Shown here: in pieces, positions 12,001 to 23,800 of the stretch | How positions within the stretch are numbered: the first letter of the stretch is position 1 | How the letters are laid out: every line of letters starts with the position of its first letter | Assembly (NCBI GenBank): GCA_002633005.1 | Contig: NMRA01000013.1 | Coordinates: forward strand, 104,033 to 168,032 | Direction: 5' to 3' | Length of the DNA stretch: 64,000 nt | From: Phoronis australis | Lineage: Eukaryota; Phoronida; Phoronidae | The notes under the pieces: generated by a model | Databases searched by the model: none | What the model saw: the letters and a program-made list of their open reading frames with translations, nothing else | Told to the model about the DNA's origin: nothing | Made by a program: the position numbers and the translations under genes

Positions 12001-14867
12001 AGCAATACATATACAAACGTCCAGATGGGTCACGTTGAGAATTTAATAATATTTGATTCAATATTTGGTTCTGTACATGTACAACCTCACCTAACTACTA
12101 CTACTACTAATAATAATAAAAACTTATATCACAGTTTTGGTAAAGAATTTAGTGAGCTTTGACAGTTTTGCTCATGTATTTTGTTTAAAATAACAGCACA
12201 AAACAGTAGTAACTTCATATTAAAGAGTCAACTTTTATTCTAAAACCAGTGAAGGTAAATTGGTTATAAATTTGCACTTCCAACGAAGTCAACAACACTT
12301 AGTCATGTTTTGATAAGTTCTCAGAGCTGACTGATAAAGGCATATTCTGACACTAATACTTTCAACTTAAGGAATTGTGAGAAAATAAAGACTCAGAGAG
12401 CACAGCAGCTAGATGGAAGGTAGGTTTTGAGCTGTAGGTGACAGATACATAAATAAGGGAATGTTCAGGAATCTACTCAACACCAGTCAACACCAGAAAC
12501 ACATAGATTACAGTGACATCTTTAGTTCGGAAATGTTAACTAATGCACAACACTAGACAATTTTTAAATGATAAAAACATTTTTCTTAGTAATGAAAAAT
12601 CTTCTGTATATGAATAATCCCAAAAGGGGCTTGGTAAATAAAAAGATACAATATGCAATCAAACCAAACCACTAACCTAGGACATCTATTTTAGGACAAT
12701 CACAAACTACCCAAAAGCAATGATAGAAGCGAACAGACAATCAAGCAAATAAAAAAATCAATTACATGACATCCATAAAATATGCAAAACAATTCAATCC
12801 TATAGGGACCTAATTAACAGGCAAGAGATTGTTACTATGCCAACCTAAAAGCAAACATAATACAAAGAGAATACAACAGTCAGATAATGCCTAACATACA
12901 ACTTGGATCAATAACTATTAATAATAATCTCAGTAGATAAGTTTAGCTGTAAATTAGCATTCGTGTAAGTTGGCAGCAAAGTTTCTTTGAGGCAAGTGTT
13001 ATTGAGCACCAGCGAGAGCGATGCTGTGCACCTCATGCTATTGGAAGTATTGATCATTAAATTTGGGAGCTAGAGTCCGAACCACCAAAACAGGGGACAA
13101 GCATGCTTAGTCTCTTGTACTTGTACTATTGTAGTACCTGATAAGGATCTCTACACAATAGTAGTTTTAACACCTTCTTAAAAATTTCACACCGATTGTT
13201 TTAGATTTCTCTCATCTGAAAATAATGGATCTGTCATATCGAATACTGTACATCATGTATTCACATATTTATGTTCCCTTTGCTTTTGCAGTGGATATTA
13301 GGTACCTGCTGCAAGGCCTACCTATTATACCTCTACACAAGAGTGTGTCATTTTCAACTTGGGAGAGGACTCCGAGGAAGCTAAAATTGGCAGGTACCAG
13401 TATTGTGTTCAATATCACTTACATCAGCTGTCATTAAGAGTTAGTGTTTCATAACACAATCACAGTAGGCAGAAGACTCAGAAACTGGATATCCACAATT
13501 ATAGCCTCCATCATAGACCACTGCTAAGAAACAGAGTGCGTTATCAAGTGTCTCAAGCTCCATTCACAGTACGGTAAATCTTCAACTCATTTAGCACACT
13601 CACTCACTTCGCATACTCAAAATTATTTGAAAATAATATTTTATACCTCATTTATTTTACACAAGGCTACACGACTGGGTTTTTTTGTCAAACCTAATTC
13701 ACACATGGTCAATTTCGCAGGGAAAGCCCTATGATTAGTTGAAGTAATACACACCATCGCGTTAATAAGGTCCGATCATTGTCTGTTCATCACCTCATTA
13801 ATCTATGTGAGATACCTGGTACTGTTGCAAACAGGAGGTGAGATGGGTGACTTACTGTAAAAATTCTCCAATTTGGGACTGTAAAAACTAAATTATTTTG
13901 CTCAAGGTCGGAGCTTGTCACGAATTCTAGAAATAGGCAAAAATTGGCCATCACAAATTCAAGAATCACCGAAAATATGGCAAAATTTCCCACATAGTGG
14001 ACATTGTCCCAAATTCCAGAATCAAGAAAATTCCACTTTTGTGAGTTTCCAAGTCAAAAATTCACAAGACTGTCCCATATTAAAGACTTTTTACTGAGTG
14101 TTCTGTGGCCCACAGGAATTTGCTCAACTGAGTGTCTCACAAACAATCTGGATGAAGTACTCAAACATTGGAACAGGATATAGTGACTCAATTACATGTT
14201 AACTGCAAATCATGGGCCACATTTCACAAAATTTGCACATGGACAGTTGGTGTCAGAGCCTCAGTGGAGACTTCTACAGGCAGAAATGTCAGAGCGCCAT
14301 AGAAGACAACTGCATTTAAGGCAAGATGAATAGACACAATGGGTGTACACAAGGCAAATTTTAAGAAACTAAAGGCACATACTTGGGGAAAATGAATAAA
14401 TGAGTGCTCAAGCTTTTCCCAGTTTCAAAACAAATGTGTGCCAAAAGTTTAACAAATTATGTTAAAAATTAGTGCCAACACAAGATATTAAAGAAGAGAA
14501 TGCTATGGAAATTTTCCATTGAAGCATCAAATACACTTGGTATTGAAAGTAGTGTAAAGTTTTTACCTCGGAAATATGATTTATCAAATACACGCACAAG
14601 GCAAATGTAGGGAAATCTCCACTAAGATGCAACGGATCAAAACAAGACAACGCCCATTGCTTAAATCACAGACGAAGTTCCACCAATGTTGTTATTGGGG
14701 CTTTCCACAACATATTAAGTTCAAAAAACATGTAAAAATTTAGCTTATCTCAAACAAATCGATAACAACTGGGGATTGCTTTAAATTTGTAACAAGTTTC
14801 CAACACTATACCACAATGTACCAAGTCATCGTGCACTAAAAGGCAACAGACTGGTCAAAGCGATTCG
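9011..14867. other. Intergenic region between DCAF17 (5' end) and the FOLH1-like gene (3' end)
   Basis: No gene recognised. The first kilobase should hold the DCAF17 promoter. About 10200-11640 is visibly richer in CpG, with open frames on both strands (minus 11623-11264, plus 10971-11168) that match nothing I know. The rest is AT-rich, with a CTA/TAA microsatellite at 12091-12120. The last few hundred bases should contain the 3' UTR of the FOLH1-like transcript, but I see no convincing poly(A) signal. Confidence 0.6.
12091..12120 (+). repeat. (CTA)n/(TAA)n microsatellite
   Basis: CTAACTACTACTACTACTAA followed by TAATAATAAA: a compound trinucleotide repeat of about ten units. Confidence 0.9.
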
Positions 14868-17800
14868 CTATAAATAGGTCAAGTTGTCTGTGACAAAACC
14901 GTCTGACAAGACTCTGGCTGCTCTCTTTACCGCCAGAACAATACGCCACACTTCTTTCACCAGAATGTCAGTGTTGTTATTTCGCAGGGCATCTTGTACC
15001 CCGGGGAACACTTCAGCCTTGTACGCGTTGTCAGCACTTGGTCCAACCAAAAGATTTCTGAAAGACAATTATTATACATTTATGACTAATATGCCAGTAA
15101 GTAACATGTTTATCTCACAATGTTGAATACTTAACCAAAGTGCATGGGGGGGGGTGGTTGAACAAAATCAGTTAAAAGCATTCTGCTCAAAAGAGCAAAG
15201 TTATAGTTATTAAAAGTTACAACGAGCACTGCTTCTAACAGGACTATTACCCTTGGACATCCCATATCACACAATGGCCAGTATCGGTTGTTTTCATCAA
15301 TAAACCCACTTTTGCAAGGTATGAAGCAAGGTGGATTTTTTGTTTCACTTCTTTTGACACCACCATGGTAACCTGTAACTGCACAGCCAGAATTCTCCCA
15401 ACATTTATAAGACCGCATGCTGTTTTTTCAGTAGGTTCAGGGCTACCTACGCGAGGATCTGTGACAAGATGGTGATTTTATCTCAATTTCCTATTAAGTC
15501 TGATCCATGCAAGAGATCTTGTTGGGAAGTAAGGCAAGTTAATAGTTCTTATTGTGGTTGAAATAGACGTCATGGCCACTGAACTTAAACTGCTTCTGTT
15601 ATTCTTATCTTATCTCAATTTGAAGTAATCCAGTTTTGACCTGTAGAATCAGCCCTCAATATAGCTTCCAGAAATAAACTTTCTTTTAGTTAAAATGTTC
15701 CTAACAATCTAACTGTAGACGGAATGATTTTGGTTTTACCACTGATTCAAGTGCTACTGACCTATGGATGGTGTTCAAGACTTACTTCAAGTAGGGTCTA
15801 CTTGTTAAACCACGAGGACAGATGAATGCCCGGGACACTTTCATAATGCGGTCATTGTAGCTGCGCACTGTTGCATTGTGACTGAAATGCAAGAAATCAT
15901 GACAATGAAACTGTTACTTTGTGTCAACTAATTCCTTACTGACATCAAAGTTGCTTCAATTTCCACCAACTAAAGATGAACTAGATATGTTTTTATTTCT
16001 GACCTCATCAATACAGTCACTTTGCTGGTGCAGCCTGTTTAGGAGGCGTGCCTAAATTTGAATTTTATGGTGCACAAAGCTACATTTAGCCTTACACCAA
16101 ATTACCTCAGTCACTACTAAATTCATCTAATTGTACATATTAACTATTTTATTTATAAATCGTTTCAATCTAATTGTACACAGCTCTGTGTATTTTAATT
16201 CATGTAATTATTTCTGACTGGGCCCACTAACTTGAAAATCATGGTATTCAATAGAAGTGGTCACCAAGACTTTTAAAAAAACTCAAATTAATAGAAAACC
16301 TTGATTAAAGAGCATAACGCAGAAGGAATGGAAGGAAAGTTAAATACACCCGACTCTCAGCATAAACTATCTGACCCCTAGGCACGGATAAAGAAAGTGG
16401 CAATTTTGGTATTCCTCGATTGTCAAAATATGCCCAGAAATAAGGATCACATAAACACATTGTCAAAATACACAACATTATATAATCACATGTGTTTGTA
16501 AAGTAAGAGGAAAGAGCAGTTGGGTGTGAGCTTTTCTGAAAGTTGAGTACATACTTATGAAACATTACAATGTACTAATAAATGATCTCTGCCCTTGTTA
16601 ACAAACACGGATAGCTATAATTCGTTTTCACCATAATTGCAGTTGTTTTTCAAATGCATTGTGGGATGGTTGTCGATATCTGGAAACATCACAGATGACT
16701 AAGTGATATGTACACAATATGGCGGAAGGCAACACTTATATACATGAGTGCAGCAGCGGTGAAATCATGCGTCCATGGCAACAGGCTTTTTGGTTCAAGT
16801 ATGATAAAGAAACCATCATAGAAAATAAAATATTTAAAAGAAGCCACAAAATGCATAGAGAAAATGCATATTTTAAACAATTTTTTAAGTTTACTTAGTA
16901 AATTTATTGCGCCAACGATTCTCTAGGCACACAGCATCTGGTGACACAAAAGTTAAACTACACAGTCAACCTAACTGTACGCAAATTAAAATCAGGCTAC
17001 ATAACTTTAAGTTTTCTGTAAAGTTACTGGATGTTTGAAGCAAGTAACAGTATCACAATGCATTCGAAAAATGACAGCAGCACAGTAGATAAAATCTCCC
17101 GCATTCTGGCAGCAAAAAAGTCAATAGGTATATAGTCACGCTCTGTTTTCAAGTAAAGGCCCAAAGGTGAATATAAGGGTGAGTCTCAAAAAAACCTTGC
17201 GTGACAAGATCACTTACTTCGTTCTGTTGCGATCAAAGTTGAACTGATTCTGAAACTCATCTGACCGCTTTACGAAATCTTGCACGGCGTTGTCAACGAC
17301 GTCTGGAAAGGACAACACAATGCACATTTGCTTTTGACTAGATTGTCTAAGAAACAAGAAAAATAACGACTGCCGGAATTCAAAATGTGACTTTCGTTCA
17401 GTATAAAATATAATGACACTCATCTTTCCCAACAGTCCTATTCTGTGACAAAACAGCAACAATTACTACTTAAACTAAAAAACAACAAAAAAACAACACG
17501 GTCATTTTATTTGTTAAAACCAGTCCTTAATATATTAATGTCTCCAAAGCACCTAACTTGCTGCTATTATGGACGACAACTTAAAATTACACGAATCAAC
17601 AATTAACATAGTACTATATTGGAGAAAATACACATTGGAAAAAGCAACACATTGTCGTTACATTTAATCCTTTGCTTTACAGTTTTTAATGGATTCAAAT
17701 CTCAATGTATGGCTCTTGAAGGTGTCCTCTACCTGTTTCTAAACTAAAGCCATGATCTTAAAGCCACACACAGCAATCCCAAGGTCAAGAGAAAATAGGT

Positions 17801-20800
17801 AACTATAAGCTAGCAAAACAAGAGTGTGGCTGCCAGTCACATTGCAGAAGCAATAATTATTAAAGAACTCCATTACATTTCATATTGCTATAAGAAAATA
17901 TTAGGAGCAGTAATTTGCGGCATTTAAAAATCTAGTAATTTATGCAAAACACACAATTATAGATATGGCACACAGCAGCAGTCGGATCCATCCGAAAAAA
18001 TCGCCATCTGTTCTCAAGTTCACCTGAATATATTTGCCAAATTTTGCAAATATTCTACAAGCGGCCAAGGAGATACAGTAGATGCAAAAATGCAAGGAGA
18101 GGTACCACAATAGTCGGACCCTTCTGAAAACAAGCATCAGCCATGCTCTTGTCAGTAGGAACACATCTCTCACTTTTCATAATTATCCTCTAAGCAGTTT
18201 GATGGATATAGTGGCAGAATGGACACTAGCTGACCCACAATACATCAAATCTGCTGACACCTAAAAACGACTCGAAAACAGTAAAAACAGCCACTAGATG
18301 GCGCACAATGCCTCGAATCCACCCAAAAACAAGAGGGTAGCATCAAGTCATTAAAAGATTCCTATGTGCCAAATTTCACAAAAATCGGTTGAGGACCTTT
18401 GTAGATACAGATGCAAATGTAAAAAACTAAAATTGCCACTAGGGGGCACAGTGGTATTCGGGTCGGTCCAAATCTCGTCGCCCTCAGTCGTCAACCCCAT
18501 AGGAACACACTTGCCAAATTTCAATAAGATCCTGCAAGGGGTTTAGGAGATACAGCCGAGGATGCCGGACAGCCGAACGCCCAGACAATGACAGCAATGT
18601 GCAACCACATATAAATATGTGGGCGCATAAAAATCTATCAAAAAACTCCAAAAATACTAATGCAAATGTTTGAAAGGTTGAGGTTCATGTTTTTTGGATT
18701 GGTTAGCTGATTTGAAGGAGCGGGAGCCTGTTTTCGACTCCGGGATACCTCTTTTACACCGGGGTTCCTGTTTCGAGGGAACATCCTGTTTACAGGAACA
18801 CATCCATCAATGGAGCTTCATTAAGCTCCCACAAGGGGTTTAGGAGATAAAATAACGCACGCCCAGACAGAGATGATTGCAATATGCACACACACAGTCA
18901 TGTTCATAAGGAAACATAAAAATGGTCTTGAAATCTGAAGCATAATAAGTTTCAGCAACCCACCATACAGTTTATCTAGCAAAGGGCGTTTTTGCTTCAG
19001 TAAACGGAGACCAATATTCAGAGCTTTAATTGTGTCATCCTCCACTAGGGGTAGCTGTTCCTCTGTCGACAGTCGCAGTATCACAGATGTGTACAACCCA
19101 GCCAGGTGGGCGTGCAAGTCAAAATCTTTGTCTATGAAGTTCTTGACATATCTATACGTATCAATGGCGGTATTGTAGGAAGGATAAATGTAACGGCCCC
19201 AGTGCTGCAACAGGAATTAAAGTTGCTTTTAACAATTATTTTTTTCCACAGCAATACACCAATGATTACTAAAACCTCAGTGTTTGATTTCAACTCCAGG
19301 TGACAATGGTTTCCAAATTGAGGCTAGCTCAGATATCAATCTTGTTCATTGTTAATCGTTTCCCTGCTCTTCTGTCTGGCATCATGACTCACATGCCTAT
19401 TATCTACCAAAGTTCAAAGAGTTACCATTCATTAACCAGAGAACCAAAATCTAACATGTCTACTTTGGCTAACTTCTAAATGTACTCTTTGGTTAAAAAA
19501 TTAACAGGATACCAAACCTGGTCTTGGTACATTAACAGGATATTAAAAACGACTTTTCCATGCAATTCCCTGAAACAAACTAATGCTCTATAAACCTCAA
19601 CAACCCTCAAAAGTTTGGAGGGANACACTTCTTTCACCAGAATGTCAGTGTTGTTATTTCGCAGGGCATCTTGTACCCCGGGGAACACTTCAGCCTTGTA
19701 TGCATTGTCAGCACTTGGTCCAACCAAAAGATTTCTGAAAGACAATTATTATACATTTATGACTAATATGCCAGTAACATGTTTATCTCACAATGTTGAA
19801 TACTTAACCAAAGTGCATGGGGGGTTAAACAAAATCAGTTAAAAGCATTCTGCTCAAAATAGCAAAGTTATAGTTATTAAAAGTTACAACGAGCACTGCT
19901 TCTAACAGGACTATTACCCTTGGACATCCCATTTCACACAATGGCCAGTATCGGTTGTTTTCATTAATAAACAAACTTTTGCAAGGTAAGAAGCAAGGTG
20001 GATTTTAGTTTTACTTCTTTTGACACCACCATGGTAACCTGTAATTGCACAGCAAGAATTCTCCCAATGTTAATAAGACAGCATGCTGCTTTTTCAGGTT
20101 CAGGGCTACCTACGCGAGGTTCAGCGAAAAGATGGTGATTTTATCTCAATTTCCTATTAAGTCTGATCCATGCAAGAGATCTTGTTGGGAAGTAAGGCAA
20201 GTTAATAGTTCTTATTGTGGTTGAAATGGACGTCATGGCCACTGGACTGCTTCTGTTATTCTTATCTTATCTCCAGTTTTGACCTGTTGAATCAGCCCTT
20301 AATATAGCTTCCAACAAATAAACTTTCTTTTCGTTAAAATGTTCCTAACAATCTAATTGTAGCCGGAGTGATTTCGGTTGTACCACTGATTCAAGTGCTA
20401 CGGACCTATGGATGGTGTCCATAACTTACTTCAAGTAGGGTCTACTTGTTAAACCACGAGGACAGATGAATGCCCGGGATACTTTCATAATGCGGTCATT
20501 GTAGCTGCGCACTGTTGCACTGTGACTGAAATGCAAGAAATCACGACAATGAAACTGCTACTTTGTGTCAGCTAATTTTTTACTGACTTCAAAGTTGCTT
20601 CAATTTCCACCAACTAGAGATGAACTAGATATGTTTCTATTTCTGACCTCATCAATACACTTTGCTGGTGCAGCCTGATTAGCAGGCGTGCCTTTCTTTT
20701 GAATTTCATGGTGTACAAAGCTACATTTAGCCTTACACCAAATTACCTCAGTCACCACTAAATTCAAAGCAGTCAGAGATTCTCCCCATTACAATTTATA

Positions 20801-23800
20801 CTAAAGCAAGTGTTTCTGGCTGCCTGGTGCCAGATTTACCAATTAAGAACAACTGCAGCAAAAGAACTTTTGTTAACAGAAATACTGTCACTTACGAGTT
20901 GGAGACTGTCGTCGCAAACGTGCCCAATGTCCACCTCTTCAAACAGAAATATTGGGAATTTGTTTGCATTTCAGGACTGTAGGCCTCAGCTCATCATTAT
21001 TTTACTTTATTTTATCTTTTTATTCATCTAATTGTACAAATTAAATACTTTATTTATAAATCGTTTCAATCTAGTAGTACACGGCTCTGTATATTTTACT
21101 TCATGTAATTATTTCCGATTGGGCCCAGATTGGGCCCACTTGAAAATCACTGTATTCACTAAAAGTGGTCACCAAGACTTTTAAAGAAGTTTAAATTAAT
21201 AGAAAACCTTCTAAGTCAGAAGGAGTGGAAGGAAAGTTAAATACACCCGACTGTCAGCATAAACTATCTGACCCTTATGCACATATAAAGAAACTGGCAA
21301 TTTTGGTATTCTTTGATAGTCAAAATATGCCCGGAAAGAAGGATCACATAAACACAATGCACAACATTATATAATCACGTGTTTGTAAAGTAAGAGGAAA
21401 GAACTGTTGGGTGTGAGCTTTTCTGAAGGTTGAGTACATACTTACTTACAAATCATTACAATGTAATAATGATCTCTGCCCTTTTTAACAAACACTAAAT
21501 ATAGTTATATTTCATTTTCACCATAATTGCAGTTGTTTTTCAAATGCATTGTGGGATGGTTGTCGACATCCGTAAACATCACAGATGACTAAGTGATATG
21601 TACACAATATGGCGGAAGGCAACACTTGTATACATGAGTGCAGCAGCGGTGAAATCATGCATCCATGGCAACAGGCTTTTTGGTTCAAGTATGATGAAGA
21701 AACCATCATAGAGCATAAAATATTTAAAAGAAGCCTCAAAATGTATACAGAAAATGCATATTTTAAACGATTTGGTAAATCTATTGCACCAACGATTCTC
21801 GAGGCACATAGTATCTGGTGACACAAAAGTTAAACTTCACAGTCAACCTAACTGTACGCAAATTAAAATCAGGCTACATAACTTTAAGTTTTCTGTGATG
21901 TTACTGGATGTTTGAAGCCAGTAACAGTATCACAATGCATTCGAAAAATGACAGCAGCAAAGCAGATGAAATCTCCCGAATTCTGGCAGCAAAAGTCAAT
22001 GAGTATATAGTCACGGTCTGTTTTCAAGTAAAGGCCAAAAGTAGAACACAAGGGCAAGTCTCAAAAAAACCTTGCGTGACAAGATCACTTACTTTGTTCT
22101 GTTGCGATCAAAGTTGAACTGATTCTGAAACTCATCTGACCGCTTCACGAAATCTTGCACGGCATTTTGAACGACGTCTGGAAAGGACAACAGAATGTAC
22201 ATTTGCTTTTGACTAGATTGTCAAAGAAACAAGAAAAATATTACAATTATAGCAACGACTACCGGATTTCAAAATGTGACTTTCTTTCATATAAAATATA
22301 ATGACACTCATCTGTCCCAACAGTCCTATTCTGTGACAAAACAGCAACAATTACTACTTAAACTAAAAAACGATAAAAAACAACACAGTCATTTTATTTG
22401 TTAAAACCAGTCCTTATAATAATGTCTCCAAAGCACCTAACTTGCTGCTATTATGGACGACAACTTAAAATTACACGAATTACTTAATCAACAATTAACA
22501 TAGTACAATATTGGAGAAAATACACATTGGAAAAAGCAACACATTGTTGTTACATTTAGTCCAGCCTTTGCTTTACAGTTTTTAATGGATTCAAATCTCA
22601 ATGTATGGCTCTTGAAGGTGTCCTCAACCTGTTTCGAAACTAAAGCCATGATCTTAAACCACACACAGCAATCCCAAGGTCAAGAGAAAATAGGTAACTA
22701 TAAGCTAGCAAAACAAGAATGTGGCTGCCAGTCACATTGCAGAAGCAATTAAAGAACTCCATTACATTTCATATTGCTATAAGAAAATATTAGGAGCAGT
22801 AATTTGCGGCATTTAAAAATCTAGTATTTTATGCAAAACACGAGATTATAGATATGGCACTATGACGCACAGCAGCAGTCGGATCCATCCGAAAAAATCG
22901 CCATCTGTTCTCAAGTTCACATAAATATATTTGCCAAATTTTGCAAATATTCTACAAGGGGCCAAGGAGATACAGTAGATGCAAAAATGCAAGGAGATGG
23001 TGCCACAATAGTCGGACCCTTCTGAAAACAAGCATCAGCCATGCTCTTGTCAGTAGGAACACATCTCTCACTTTTCATAATGATCCTCTAAGCAGTTTGA
23101 TGGACATAGTGGCAGAATGGACACTAGCTGACCCACAATACATCAAATCTGCCGACGCCTAAAAACGACTCGAAAACAGTAAAAACGGCCACTAGATGGC
23201 GCAAAATGCCTCGAATCCACCCGAAAACAAGAGGGTAGCATCAACTCATTAAAAGATTCCTATGTGCCAAATTTCACAAAAATCGGTTGAGGACCTTTGA
23301 AGATACAGATGCAAACGTAAAAAACTAAAATTGCCACTAGGGGCACAGTGGTATTCGGGTCGGTCCAAAACTCGTCGCCCTGTCGTTAACCCCATAGGAA
23401 CACATTTGCCAAATTTCAATAAGATCCTGCAAGGGGTTTAGGAGATACAGACGCGGACGCCCAGACAGAGATGACGGCAATGTGCGACCACATATAAATA
23501 TGTGGGCGCATAAAAATCTATCAAAAAAATCCAAAAATACTGAAGCAAATGTTTGAAAGGTTGAGGTTCATGTTTTTTGGATTGGTTAGCTGATTTAAAG
23601 TCCTTGTCTCACGCGTTGTTAACCCTTATTACATGGTTAGAAGATGTTATAAGGATCCAAGAAGTACCTACCCCATAACTAATACACGATCCGTACTCGA
23701 AATCAGTTTAAATGAATGCGCCACTCACGATTCGCACCCGAAGAAACACCGCCATTTTGAACTTGCCGCGAACCCGGAAGTACAATTCATTCAGGAACCC

